Shown here piece after piece: positions 1-11,661 of a stretch of DNA of 64,000 bases. The translations under genes were made by a program, and so were the position numbers. The stretch covers positions 354,347 through 418,346 of the forward strand of contig CAJJDN010000001.1 of the NCBI GenBank assembly GCA_905182985.1. The letters are read 5' to 3'. The notes under the pieces are model-generated. The model did not search any database and had not been told where the DNA came from. It was given only the letters and a program-made list of their open reading frames with translations. Positions within the stretch are counted from its first letter, which is position 1; every line of letters starts with the position of its first letter. This DNA is from Paramecium sonneborni (Eukaryota; Ciliophora; Oligohymenophorea; Peniculida; Parameciidae).

Positions 1-1372
1 TTTTAATAATAATTCCAAATTTTAACAGAATTATCTTCAGAACATGTAACGAATACTTATTTAATTTTAGCATGTGATATTGAATTGACTCTTTTATTAT
101 GGAATCCAGCAGCAAAGAATGGTTAAATAGGACTAATTTCAGTATCCATTTATGCTGTATTAAGAATACTATAATAGAGTTGATTTCCAAATAAACTAAT
201 AATAGAAATTAATTGATCTCCACTATTAGATATTTGAATAACTTTATGTTCACCTCTATTACTTTTCATATTAAAAGACATAGCACTTACTATATTATAA
301 TTTTTATCAAATTCATAAATACAAACAGCTCCTTTAGTACCTCCTAATATAAATCCTTTTTTTGTAGTTGATAAACATTAAAATTCTAATTATTATTAAG
401 TCATAATTGTAGTATTTTAAGTTAATTTAGTTTAATTATTCATAACAATTTATCCAACTTTATCTTTAATAACATCTTCTAATGCTGAATTAATTCCCAT
501 TACATCATCATTATCTTCTGCATTAAAATCTTATACTGGTGCATCAATAAAATTTAAATTTTAAGGATCAATATCTATAGGTTTTTTAAAATGATCATTA
601 ATTAAAATAAGTATTTTATTTCCAGCAGCTAATAATACTAATAAAGCTTAATTAGCAGATAACATTACCCAACCATGATCTAGGAATTTATTTTCTTTTT
701 CTATTTTTAAAGGAATAAGTGTTTCATGTGTTTCTTTAATTTATTTTTCTTAAAATTACATTTCCCATAATCTTAAATAATTATGACCAGATAATAAAAT
801 ATGTTTATGTTTCAAAGGATGAAAACTAAATTTATCAAAAGGTGCTTTAACAAATGCTGATGCTAATAATCTTTCTTTTTCATAATTCCAAATTTATATT
901 TAATTTTATATTTGTAATCCACAATATTATTTTTCTACATTTAATTAAATCAAAGTAATAGCACCTTTAGATTATAATGAGATAGTTCTAATTTTATCTT
1001 TTATAATAATAACTAAGTTAGATGATTATTCTAAATTTTCTCCTACTGCTATCATCAAACCATCTTTTCTACTTGCAGCAGCTATAGCAGTCACATTTTT
1101 ATATCTTCCTGGTATGAATTACTATTATCCTGTCTCAACATTTTAAACTATTATCATATTAGATGCATAAAACACAATTAGATCTATTTATTAATATAAC
1201 TTCCATTACTTCCTTGAATAAATGTCAACTAATTGCTAATTGATCTATCTGCTATTCCACATACTTAATCTAAATAGAATTAAGGTAATGGACTTTTTAC
1301 AATCTTTTTATTTCTCTCATCTATTATATTTTTTAATGCTATTCTGTTCTTCTCATCTTCATAAGTATTCAT
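1..1372 (-). CDS. CFAP57/WDR65-like WD40 ciliary protein, 3' end cut by window
   Basis: About 448 residues of a WD-repeat protein are visible, from an ATG at 1372 to the window edge. After one 26-nt intron (1184-1209, GTA...TAG) the protein reads LIVFYASNM, then QFIPGRYKNVTAIA, which matches the start of CFAP57 (a 'KFIPGSEKSQGMLALS'-type segment). Later blades include YLRLWEM and VFVTCSEDNSVKIWNY, typical strand-D WD endings. In other organisms CFAP57 is a flagellar/ciliary protein involved in inner-arm dynein and nexin-dynein regulatory positioning; an axonemal role here is inferred from similarity. TAA is used for Gln many times. The remaining WD repeats and the coiled-coil tail expected for the family lie outside the window. 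A related WD protein such as CFAP251 is the main alternative. Confidence 0.7.
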
Positions 1373-1704
1373 TTATATATAATATAATTAAAATTTAATT
1401 ATTTTATTTTTTATATCCCCTATCCTCTACAATCCCCCAATTATGAATATATTTACATAATATACATAATAACTTATCAATATATTTATTTAATATTAAC
1501 ATATTCAAATTAATATTTCTCAATTCCTCTACTTAAACTTATTATTATTCATCTAAACTTAATTAATTAATCTAATCCCGAATATTCTTTTAATCCTTTC
1601 TACTTTCTATTTTATATTCTTTTTATCCTTATTAGACTTTTTACAGAAATATAATACTGTTGATATATTCAATAAAATCTTAATTAAAATATCATTAATT
1701 AAAT
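1373..1704. other. intergenic, divergent promoter region
   Basis: About 330 bp of very A+T-rich sequence between the divergently transcribed CFAP57-like gene and the small gene at 1705. No open frame with coding character, no RNA gene and no repeat was recognised. It must hold the promoters of both flanking genes, but no motif can be pointed to. Confidence 0.5.
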
Positions 1705-2046
1705 ATGGGAGCAGCTATTGCAGTAAGAAATAGACATTGGTGGTTTAGAGGATTATATGATGATTATATTGGAAGAGAAACAAGACTATCATTTGGTTTA
1801 GCAGCTATTATTTGGATTCCTCATTATGTGTATATTTAATATTTAATTATATTTAGTTATGGAGTCTATTTAAATAGAACAATTGAAACTAATACTTCAC
1901 ATAAGATTTATTCTATGGAAGTTGGACCTTCAAGAAATAGATTGACACATTCAATGATCTTTGAGCAATTTGAAATGGTTTTGGAAAATTGGGAAGAACT
2001 CAATAAAGAATATGCAGAAAAAGGAAAAAAAATGCTTGAAGAATGA
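1705..2046 (+). CDS. small single-membrane-span protein, unknown
   Basis: ATG at 1705, TGA at 2044. Splicing a 27-nt GTA...TAG intron (1830-1856) gives 104 residues. The protein begins MGAAIAVRNRHWWFRG, has one hydrophobic stretch near residues 30-50 (FGLAAIIWIPHYVYGVY) and a charged C-terminal half ending KKMLEE. Size and layout resemble accessory subunits of ciliate mitochondrial respiratory complexes, but nothing decides this. The intron length is a multiple of three and contains no TGA, so an unspliced mRNA would still be translated through. I do not recognise the family. Confidence 0.6.
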
Positions 2047-2326
2047 TAATGCCAATCTACATTAATAATAAATACAAAACAAAATATTTATATAATGTTA
2101 ATAATAAATATTATTACAAAAATGGAATAATGAAATATTTATTTTTTTTTAGTCAAAATAAGATTTGTATCTGCTATTTATCAAATTAATACAAAAATAT
2201 TGATCTAATAATGGAAGCATTTTTAAGAAATACTAGAAAATTACCATTTCTTATCTTGGGTTAGTTGATGATGAAATAAAGAATTTAACTCAAGATAAAT
2301 TAATTCCTTCACTATTAAATATAAAT

Positions 2327-2647
2327 ATGAAACATAAAAAATAATTGACACTAAGATCAGCAAATCATTCTAGATAATCATCCATATCATCATAAGGTTC
2401 TGAAAGCTCAAAGAATTAAACTAATGGATGTTATTTATAAATCTCTCCTAGATTTGATGCTAACAATGGTTTGGCTTTTAAGAACGAACTTAAAGTAATT
2501 AAAATAGCTTCTCCTAAGAATGAAAGCTTATCTCCACATTAAGAAATAATACCTCATCATAGAAAAAGTGTTTAATCAATGAAAGACGATCCTTTAAAAA
2601 AAAGTTAGTTTAGTAAGACAATCCACACAATTGATGAATTATAATGA
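2327..2647 (+). CDS. small Ser/Lys-rich hypothetical protein, start uncertain
   Basis: An open frame ending at TGA 2645-2647 has clear protein character (Ser-, Asn- and Lys-rich, with ISPRFDANNG and HRKSVQSMKDD). The first in-frame ATG is at 2327, giving 106 residues. The frame stays open upstream to about 2205 without another ATG, and an ATG at 2211 in a different frame could be the true start if a short intron is missed. It has no membrane segment and no recognised domain and is probably disordered. Function unknown. Confidence 0.45.
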
Positions 2648-2686
2648 TTTTATACATAGGTAGTATTATAATTAACTATTATATTA

Positions 2687-3799
2687 TCATGCTATTCTAT
2701 GCTTATAATTTTAAAGACTAAAAAAATCTAAGTCTGTTGTAAATGCTCTACCCAAGACGCTTGTTGGTTATTTTACTTATTTAATAAAGTGATCAGTTAA
2801 ATTTTCTAAAAATTTAGGCTCTACATTTTCTAACAATTCAAACAAACATTTTGGTCTAATTTATATGTAATAATAATACATAGAATTTTTCAATCCACTA
2901 GCCTTACGTGCACATCCAATAGCTGAAACTGTTAATTCAGCTGGATCTTTATCTAAATATGAACCATCCTTAAGAATTGAAATACATAGTTTGATTAATT
3001 ATTCTTAAACTTTCTCATTAATCTATTTAGGACATGTAGAAGGCTATTTGAAAACATTTTCTAAATGTTCCTTAAAAACATCCTATTTAATCTATTATTG
3101 ATTATTTTATTGTTAAAGAATGTTAGTACTTTTCTCTTTTAGAACATTTTCTGATTAACATAATTCTTCCTATTCATATACTATTCCTAAAGAGATTACT
3201 GCCTCAGCCCAATCTATTAAAGTTGTACATTATAAATTCCAATTCAATTACTTAATTATTTAACATTCACATCTTCTGAAATCTATAGTTGAATAAGGTA
3301 AATAAGTATATCTTCTTAATTTACTTATAAAAGGAATCCTTTCATCTAATTCTATAGATTTAGCTATATAATTATAAAAATTATAAATACCTGCTAACAT
3401 AAGACATGTAGCACCATATAATCTATATTAAACAGGATCTACTTTCTTTTATGATACAAAATAATCTAAAAATTATACTGCCAAAAATAAAGAATTCATT
3501 GACAGTTTTAATTTTTCACTCCATTCTATCATATAATCAATAAGTGATAATCTTTGCTATTAAATTTATGAGATTAATACTTTTTAATATTCAGTTGGTA
3601 ATGATCCTATTGGAACTGCTCTATTCCACTATTTTTTTAGATTTTATATTGGATTTAAATAACCTGGAAAACTAAAATTCTGAGCTTTGATTCCAATGCT
3701 TCCATCTTCTGGCATATGAATTCCACATGATTTGCAAAAGAACTTATTATTAAAAGGTATTAGATCTATATGTTGACACTGATTTTGTTAATAATTCAT
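2687..3799 (-). CDS. cyclin
   Basis: A single-exon 370-residue protein. Residues about 20-35 hold a Cys pair (FFCKSCG). The cyclin box follows at about residues 90-210: LIDYMIEWSEKLKLS, LFLAVQFLDYFVS, YRLYGATCLMLAG and YSTIDFRRCECQIIKQLNW, matching the first cyclin fold of CDK-activating cyclins. A second all-helical region follows. Cyclins bind and activate cyclin-dependent kinases; the partner and cell-cycle stage cannot be told from sequence. No destruction box was noticed. The gene is tail-to-tail with the small gene ending at 2647 (39 bp apart) and divergent from the kinase at 3912. Confidence 0.8.
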
Positions 3800-3911
3800 T
3801 TAACGATTAAATTTTATTAATAAACTTTATCAAGCATTCTATAACAATTATAGCTTAAAATAAGTATAAAAATATTAATTTTTTAATGAATTATTAAAAT
3901 AAAATAATAAT

Positions 3912-5450
3912 ATGAATCGAGTTTTAGACAAATATTAAATTTTAAGATGTGTAGGTTAAGGAAAAACTTGTTTGTATTGAATTTAAATTACTTAAGTGTT
4001 TATGAGGCACAAACAATAGATTAGCCATCAATGAAAGTGGCTATTAAAGAATGCAAACCAATAAGAATTGATTAGTTGAATATAAATAATCCTTTATATT
4101 AAATCATTTCTAAAGAAATCAGTTTTTTATAATAAATAGAGAAAATAATATAATTAGAAAAGGGAACTCAAGATTTTTAACATATTAATAGATTAAAGTA
4201 ATTTAATATTCATAACTCAAAAGGGATGTTTTACAATTGGCAGATAAACACTCAGTAAGTATCCTCTTGGTTTTAGAGTATGCTAAAAATGGTTGTGTAT
4301 GAAATGTTAAAATGAATAGGTAATTTAACAGATTTTCTATGTGATAATCCTTGGGTCCCTGAATAAATAGCTTAAGCATACATATTATAAATTACGAAAG
4401 GTAAACAATATATAAAAATGGAGCTTTGAAAATATTGCATGATTTTAATGTAGCTCATATGGATATTAAACCTGAAAATATGCTATTAGATGAAAATTAT
4501 ATTTTAAAATTAAGTGATTTTGGATTGATAGAGTTTAATCCAGAATCAAGTGAATATTAAGGAACTAAAGGATATATGGCACCAGAAGTTTAAAAAGGTG
4601 AAAAATACTCTACCAAAAAGGCAGACATTTTTTCATTAGGTTGCACATTTATTGCAATAAGATCAGGAGTATATCCATTTGGTGATGTAAATAACAAATC
4701 TTAACAATATAGGGTTAATTGGATATGAATAATCCTATTTATGTAAGTCTTTTGTAGGATCCAAAATCATTTTGGAATCATTTTGTTAATTTGGTTGAAA
4801 ATGAAAATAAATTAAAAATTCATTTTGAAGAAGAATTTAAAGATCTTATTGAAAGAATGTTAAATAATATTCCAGATAAAAGACCAACCATAGACTAAGT
4901 TTTTAATCATCCTTATTTTAAATTATATCAATAATAACTAAATGAATAAGCATTTATTCAATTTATGACTCAATAATTTATAACAAAGTAAATTTATTTT
5001 AAATTATTAAATAGAAATATTTATTAAATTGAATTATAATTAAATAGAGTAGCACCAGGAAAATAAAATAAGAAAGTTGTCGTTTAATTAGAAATTGAAT
5101 AAATAGGATTGAATTAATTTAGATTTAGGAATGATAATAAATATGAGAATTTTTATTCTATGGTCAAAAAGTTCTTTATTTTTGTTATTACAAAATTAGA
5201 GGATGCGATATTTCAGGCTGAAATACCTGAGGAATATTAATAAATAAATATAAGTTATTTGATCAGTGAAATGAAAAATAAATGTAAAATAGGTGTTTTG
5301 GAAATTCCAGAAGAAGAAACTATAATACTTCATTTAATTGATCTGGAAGGGTGTAAAAAAGATTAAAATAAATTAAAAAAACGAATTAGAGATATTTTAA
5401 AATCTCAAATATAATTTGAAATTATTAAATAAAATGAATAAAATATATGA
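3912..5450 (+). CDS. divergent Ser/Thr protein kinase (HMD catalytic loop)
   Basis: 470 residues after removing five introns: 3974-3996, 4198-4223, 4292-4319, 4401-4423 and 4687-4712. The exonic length is then an exact multiple of three. The N-terminal kinase domain shows a glycine loop (CVGQGKTCFVY), VAIK lysine, hinge VLEYAKNG, catalytic loop HMDIKPEN in place of HRDLKPEN, SDFGL and MAPEV. With Met where RD kinases have Arg, activation-loop phosphorylation is probably not required (inference). A 200-residue C-terminal tail follows, of unknown fold. Three of the five introns end AAG, AAG and GAG, and the third has two possible donors, so this gene is the least regular in the window for splicing. 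Substrate unknown. Confidence 0.8.
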
Positions 5451-5491
5451 TCCAATTAATATATATTTAATATTTATGTATAAATCTACTA

Positions 5492-7933
5492 TCATTTTAG
5501 TTCCTTATGACAATAAATAGCTATCATTTCTTATTAATTTATATTGCAAATAAGTTATGCCTCTGATACTCCTGGAGGAATAACATAGATAGTGAAAGTT
5601 TCACTTTATATAACACCAGCTCGTTACTAAATTATAAATAATTATATACCTTATTTCTTAAATATTGCACATATTCATTGAACTTTAGATAATCAGAGTC
5701 TTGAGCAGGAGTAAATATTAAAATGGCTGATTAATCTTATACTGCTCTTTAATAAGCATCTTAATATGTGCATTTGTAACTCATTTCTAAATTTGAAGGT
5801 AGATTAACTAAATAAATAAATAATAATAATAATACTTTTCTTAATATCCATATTTGTTTTATGCATTCTTGCATCTATTCCAACTCGATGTTATTTACCT
5901 CTATTCATATAACCACACCAAAATGGAGAGTTGATTTCATCTTATTTTATTGTTGGAGGTGGGATTATCATATCCATTGAGTATGATTGTGGCATGTAAT
6001 TTTAAGGTTAAGTTTATGGATTCAACTATTAATAATATTGTAATTATGGTGGTTATTAAGTTTAAGGGACTGGTGGAGCTTATGGTCTAAATTGAGGTTG
6101 AACTGGGGTTTAAGTAGGTATTTAAAGTTATTGTTATTGATTTTTCATAAACATCATTTGTTGTTGATTTTATTGAGATTAAGGATACAATATTGGCATT
6201 TAGGTGTAATCATATATATTTGGAATAGTAGGAGGAGCAATATGTTATTATGCAAGAGGCTAATTTTAATAAGGTGGCATCATCTACACTTATTATGGCA
6301 ATTGTCTTTATACTATTTACTGATGCATTGGTATTTACTAATTAACTTGCATATAATCTAATTATATTATAAGATCAAATACCCATTCCAAATGGTTATT
6401 ACATAAACATATTTGTTTATCTTTTATTTTATAAATTTGCAGGATAATTAGATAAGATAGCGACATCACATTTTTTATCACCCAAAATTTATATTTTATA
6501 TCTGCAAAATTTTCTTCTGGCTTTTTTGCAATCTTTCAAAAAAGAGAATTCAATAAGAACATAAGATCTTAATTAAGGAGAGTCTGGTTAAAAATGTTAA
6601 ATTCCTTTGACTTCTCCTCCAAATTTTTCAGCCATTTTTTTTAAGAATTTTTCATCTAAAATAAAATTTTAATTAGGTGGAAATCCAATAAACATAACTG
6701 GCCACATTTCTTCTTCCTAATTATATATATATATATATAGATACTCTTTCACTATCTTCTGCATTTCCAACAATTTATACTCTTCTAAATGGATCTGATT
6801 AATAAATTTTAACTTATCCTGCACTTTCTAATAATTCTGCAATTAATTATGAATTTTGCATAGCTTAAATAACTGATTCTAATCTTTTAAATTTAACATA
6901 AGCATAATTGACTAATTATTTAGGTACAATATCAATTCTCTCAACAATACCATATGCAGAAAATATTCTTTGTATATCGGCAGATACTTTAGATTAAGGT
7001 ATTCCAGATATAAATAACTCTCTTACATAAACATTATGATTTATATGATATTGTTATTATGGCTACTTAATTTAAAAGAGATTTACATACTTATTAATAA
7101 ATTAGATGAGACTACAAATCACCACCAGAAAACACAATTTCTGCAATGTCTTTATTTTCTACTTTAACAAGAGCACTTCTAGGTGGTAATTTAGAAGAAG
7201 ATGATTCAGATGAAGTAGAATGTTTACGCTTTTTTTATTTTTTTTATTTTTTAGCAGATCTTGCTCTTGAAGAATCAGAGGATGAGGATGATTCAGATTT
7301 CTTCTTCTTTTATTAAATTAAAAATACAACTTTCTTTTTTGGTTTAGACTTATCTTTTTTTAATCTTTCTTTTGATTTTTCTTTCTTTTTAACTTTATCA
7401 TCTTTTTTTTTATCAGATTTCTAATGACCAGCACCTGCAGAATCCTTAAGAAAGAATAGAAAACGTAGAATATACATCATTTTTATCTTTACTAAAAGCA
7501 ACTGTCCAAGTAGTCCCTAATGGACTATTTTATTTTAATTCTGTGACAGCATTTTATGCTCCATCACCATCGCACATAAGAACAAACCCATAGCAGTAAT
7601 CTTTTAGTGGTTACTTATTTAAATATATATAAAAAACTAAACCCCTTAACTATTTTTGCGAATGATCTTAACTTCTTTAATTTAACCATATTTGGAGAAC
7701 ACACGATGTAAAGTCTCTTCTGTAATCTATAGAGGAAGGTTTCCTATATGCAATTTGCAATTTTTATTCTTTATATCCTTCTCAACTGGTATAGATTGGG
7801 TGAAGAATTGATTTCGAGGAAGATCTATAAGAGGGAAATAAATTAAAAAAAGAAAATATTACCATCTTATTAATGTTAAGCCCAAGCATATTCATCAATC
7901 GACGTATTCACTAAGAATAAAAAAATCAACACT
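5492..7933 (-). CDS. SPEN-like protein: RRMs, RS/K-rich linker, Q-rich region, SPOC domain
   Basis: 730 residues from ten exons; the nine introns are 22-38 nt. Order of parts: RRM1 (CKLHIGNLPLQITEETLHRVF ... YGFVLMCDGDGAQ), a Lys/Ser-rich linker with SESSSSSDSSRARS, RRM2 (ELFISGIPQ ... YAYVKFKR), a third RRM-like segment (MFIGFPPNQ), a Gln/Pro/Met-rich stretch, then a C-terminal SPOC domain (FWCGYMNRGKQHRVG ... FTIYVIPPG). RRM plus SPOC defines the SPEN/RBM15/FPA family, which links RNA binding to transcription or 3'-end processing by recruiting phosphorylated partners; the nuclear role here is inferred. Odd point: the best start codon is formed only by splicing, with A at 7933 and TG at 7910-7909 around a 22-nt intron (7911-7932). 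Other introns: 7825-7862, 7614-7642, 7445-7475, 7066-7090, 6717-6744, 6358-6382, 5808-5835, 5627-5649. Confidence 0.8.
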
Positions 7934-8705
7934 TTGTAATATATGAGAGGAATATGAGAAAAGAAGGAGGAGATATTACTTTTTCTATGCTAGTTGGAGT
8001 TAGTTTAATAATTTAAATATTAAATATCTCAATTATTTCATTTAAGCATTTATATTACAAAATACTAAACATTTAATTTTTCTTTATAACCATTGATCAT
8101 CTTCTACTTTTATTTCCTTCATTCTATCTCATTTCTCAATCCATCTTTTCCTTATTATTAAACATTCTATTTAATCAAAATACAATATTACCTATAATAA
8201 TACTTAATTTTATAACAATTATTAGATGAATATTTTCTATTATTTATTATTCAATCTTTATTTATGAAGCTTCTATTTTACTTTTCCTCTAAATATTTAA
8301 GTAAACATTAATAAATTTGATTATATATATAGTCTTATATCAGTTTGTATATGTATTTTTAAATTATTCGATATCTGTGAAATAATTCTTCACTTATTTC
8401 TTATTTATTATATCATTGTTTATCATTGGTATTATATTTTAAAAATTAATTAATACTATTTCAAGTTGTTTTATGTTTTATAAATTAATTCTTTTATTTA
8501 GAACTATTCTAAAAGTGATTAAGAAAATAATAAAATTAATTAATAATTATTTTAAAAAAATACAATAGATATATGTCTAATTATTTAGAGATCATTAATT
8601 TTATAGAGTGTCGTTGAATTCAATTAATATTATAATTAAATATTTCATAAAGAGAATATAAAAGTGTTTAAAAAGATCAATATAAATAAATTTATATATA
8701 ATATA
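7934..8705. other. intergenic, A+T-rich
   Basis: About 770 bp between the divergent SPEN-like and pyrophosphatase genes. Only short open frames (under about 30 codons) are present on either strand, and none has recognisable protein character. It is the longest ordinary gap in the first 10 kb. No RNA gene or repeat was seen. Confidence 0.5.
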
Positions 8706-9309
8706 ATGAATCATTAATAATCAAGTTAATTGATATAAAAGTATGCTAAGAATCCATGGCATCATGTACATTATGGAAGTGATAGTCCTAAGTATATAAT
8801 AATAATATTGGAATAGGTTTTTAAATGCTATAATAGAGATAACAAAAGGAAGCAAAGCTAAATATGAGTTAGATAAAGACAGTGGTTTATTAAAATTAGA
8901 TAGAGTATTATTTTCAGCTGTTCACTATCCTGCAAATTATGGATTTATTCCACAAACTTATTGTGATGATTAAGATCCTTTAGATATTTTAGTTTTATGT
9001 TCAGTTGAAATAGAGCCTATGTGTTTAGTTGAAGCAAGAGTAATTGGTGTTATGCATATGGTTGATTAAGGAGAGATTGATGATAAAATTATATCTGTAG
9101 CTAAAAATGACGCTTCGTATTAAGGAATTAATGATTTGAAAGATCTTCCAATGCATACAACTTTGGAAATCTAAAGATTCTTTGAAGATTATAAAAAACT
9201 TGAACATAAACATGTTGTTGTAGAAGAATTTAAAGGAAAAGAAGAAGCATACAGAATAATTGAAGAAAGTATTAAATTATATGAAGAAAAGTTCTTAAAG
9301 AATTTATGA
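8706..9309 (+). CDS. soluble inorganic pyrophosphatase (family I)
   Basis: 192 residues with one 25-nt intron (8792-8816). The enzyme hydrolyses pyrophosphate to two phosphates in the cytosol (or an organelle), pulling biosynthetic reactions forward. Diagnostic parts are seen directly: [30 protein letters not shown], the family signature DDQDPLDIL with its metal-binding aspartates, and [14 protein letters not shown] near the end. Length fits the short bacterial/plant-type form (about 175-210 residues), not the longer fungal/animal form. The N-terminal 25 residues have no clear targeting signal. Confidence 0.93.
8792..8816 (+). other. representative 25-nt spliceosomal intron
   Basis: GTATATAATAATAATATTGGAATAG inside the pyrophosphatase gene. 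Removing it joins SPK to [11 protein letters not shown] in frame. It is a typical example of the intron class found throughout the window: GTA donor, A+T body, TAG or AAG acceptor. Confidence 0.9.
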
Positions 9310-9361
9310 TATTATTAAATATAAATATAATCATAATATCTAATAAATATAATCTATGATA

Positions 9362-10357
9362 TCAATCCTTAAGAATTCCATACTTTATCCAAACTTATTT
9401 AAATATTTCAATATCTTCAGCACATCCTACAGCAATTTCACTTTTTTATTCATATCCATTAATAATTGTATTTAATACTGAGGATTCTCCATTAAATGAT
9501 TTACCCCCAGCTTTTTCAATTAAAAATGATAATGGAGCACATTCATATAAATATCTTAATTTACAAGGATTCTTTATATCTCCAAAAAGAGAAAATACTC
9601 CATTTTCTTTTAAAAATATTTAACATATATCTGGAGCCATTCCTCCTGTATATCTTAAAGTATACCCATTATAGAAATAATATTCAATAACCTCTTTATA
9701 AGCATGATGATTCATAATACTCCTTAGATTACCTGGACTAAATATATTCCCTTTCTATTTTATTATAATTTTATCTTTAGTTAATTCCCAATGTCCTTAT
9801 TTATCACTATCTCAAATATAGAATATTTATATACCATATAATGTATATTCTTAAACTTTATCTTCTTTCTTATTATATATAATGACTGTAGTTCTACTTC
9901 CATATAAACAACAACAAGAACATATTAAATCACTACCTCGTTTACCTATTAATAAACTTTAATCTGATTCCCATATTCCTGCTATTGTTCCTACTGTAAA
10001 ATTTGTTCCTATTATTGAACTTCCATCTAATGGATCAAATGTTACTATATACTTCCCACCTTCACATAATTATTTCATCTAAAACATGTTTATTATTATT
10101 ATTATTACTTATGGACTCTCTTCATTTGCACTATGACTTACAAAACCACATCCTAATAATTCCTTATTTATATTCTATTCACATTATATATCTGATTCTA
10201 ACTAATCATCACCAAAATTATTCTGAGTTTATGTCTAATCTCCTCCTCCTGAACAATGTCTCAATACTCTAGAATTCTCTGTAAATGCTTATAACAATGC
10301 CTAGCAAACACCTTATAATTCTGCTTCATCACTTAACTATACCTTTATTTTATTCAT
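9362..10357 (-). CDS. sedoheptulose-1,7-bisphosphatase-type enzyme (FBPase superfamily)
   Basis: 321 residues with one 30-nt intron (10079-10108). The metal-binding motif is [18 protein letters not shown], followed by [22 protein letters not shown] and [13 protein letters not shown]. 'IIGTNF' after DPLDGSS and 'TLRYTGGM' are characteristic of SBPase rather than ordinary FBPase or inositol monophosphatase. SBPase removes the C1 phosphate of sedoheptulose-1,7-bisphosphate. In a non-photosynthetic ciliate this would serve a pentose-phosphate bypass rather than the Calvin cycle (inference). No plastid transit peptide is visible; the protein starts MNKIKVQLSDEAELQGV. Related cytosolic SBPases are known from some heterotrophic protists. 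FBPase remains possible biochemically. Confidence 0.85.
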
Positions 10358-10531
10358 TTTATTATTTATTATATACTATTTATTATTTATTATTTACTAT
10401 TTATTATTTATTATTTAATCTTAATCATTATTTATATTTATCTATTCATTTATCTATTTTAAATTATCACTTATCATTTCCTCTTTTTATAAATCTTTGT
10501 CTCATCATTCTTAATTAATTTATTACCTTAT
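10358..10531. repeat. low-complexity TTATT/TTTAC tract
   Basis: Between the SBPase start and the end of the next minus-strand gene lies a tract dominated by TTATT and TTACTATT units (about 10360-10420), then ordinary A+T-rich sequence. It is simple sequence with no coding signal and is likely to hold the SBPase promoter. Confidence 0.5.
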
Positions 10532-11087
10532 TCATATTTCTTAATTCATTTATAATTATCTAATCATCTCCATCTTAAAACTATTAAAGTATTAATTCAA
10601 TATTTACAATTATAAAAAAAAAATATTATCTAATTAATTCACATATTTCAATTATTAATTTAAATCTTATTATCTATCTCTTTTACAAATTTATAACAAA
10701 TATCTATGATTTTTATAATTATTTATTAAACTATCAGATTTATATTACTAAATAAAATACTAATTTTTAACTTTATACCAGTTCTCTCATTTATTCATTA
10801 AAAAGTAATATTATTATGACTTATTAAATACTTCTACTATTGTGTTATTATCTATTAATATCAAATTAATAAATAATTTCCCAAAAAACATCCCAAATAT
10901 GGAGCCCTTAAACTTTATCCTTTCCAATTTAAACCAAAAAATATAAATATACAAAAGGAATTTCAGATATATTCAATAATTTTGTATAAAATTCAACAAA
11001 AAACAAAAATTCATCTCATAAACATAGTTTCAAATATTCAACTGAATATTCTTTTTCATTTATAATATTCCTTTTAGGTCTTCTATT
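10532..11087 (-). pseudogene. unknown gene with in-frame TGA, start not found
   Basis: On the minus strand a frame with strong protein character runs from about 11087 to TGA at 10534-10532 (for example QGLHIWDVFWEIIYQFD, HRYLLQICKRDRQQ and FNSFKMEMIRQLQ), with a 19-nt GTA...TAG intron at 10760-10778. It is interrupted by one TGA at 11018-11016 (context KLCL-TGA-DEFLFF). No short GT-AG intron removes it, and no ATG lies in frame upstream before 11087. It may be a decayed gene, a missed 5' exon arrangement, a sequencing error, or translational readthrough. Family not recognised. It faces away from the small gene at 11136. Confidence 0.4.
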
Positions 11088-11135
11088 AAATTTGAATTTA
11101 AATTAATCTATATATAATTATTTATTAATTATACA

Positions 11136-11393
11136 ATGTAAAATTTAACATATTTTACACTCAATTTGTCATCAACCCCATAAACTCCTTCCACTCCCAC
11201 ATTCGAATAATCTGATTAAGATTAAAGTTCTAAACATACTTCTCGTAGAACACTTTTTGATTTAGAAGAAGAATACATCATTCATAAGAACCCTATTTTT
11301 AGAAGAAGGTTAAAGAGTAAATAGAATACTTAAATTGATTATTCTACCTTTTTAGGCAGGAATTTATTAGAAAATGATATAGAATCGGTGTGA
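11136..11393 (+). CDS. small hypothetical protein, 85 residues
   Basis: Single open frame from ATG 11136 to TGA 11391-11393. The sequence is Ser/Thr/Pro-rich at the start (SSTPQTPSTPTFEQSDQD) and then basic (IFRRRLKSKQ). Codon usage resembles neighbouring genes, with TAA for Gln. A short disordered regulatory protein is possible. Not recognised. Confidence 0.45.
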
Positions 11394-11661
11394 ATAAATA
11401 TCGATGATTGATGATATTTCAATATATTTACTCTAATTATAAATTAAAATATCTTAATTATAATTAAATTTAGTATTACTTCACATATAAATAGAGATTA
11501 TTTCGAATAATAATTATTTTTATCCTAGTTATGTATTATAATTATTTATCAACTAAATATTTACTAAGAAGTGAAAGAAACATCATTATTTTACTAAAAC
11601 TAAATTTGTTCATAATGTTGCTACTTCTTATTTATTTATTAAAAACCAAATAAATTCTTAA

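Noticed and set aside
3974..4423. Irregular kinase introns considered as retained internal eliminated sequences.
   Set aside because: They lack TA-TA ends with a TAYAG consensus at matching positions, and removing them as GT-AG introns restores the kinase exactly.
4743..4757. A 15-nt GTAAGT...TAG segment in the kinase gene that looks like an ultra-short intron.
   Set aside because: It is in frame, encodes a natural helix (VSLLQ) in the right place of the kinase C-lobe and has no stop, so exonic reading is simpler; 15 nt would also be below the size seen elsewhere.
6092..6361. Plus-strand open frame of about 90 codons.
   Set aside because: Lies antisense to the Gln/Pro-rich part of the SPEN-like gene and has a chance-like Leu/His composition.
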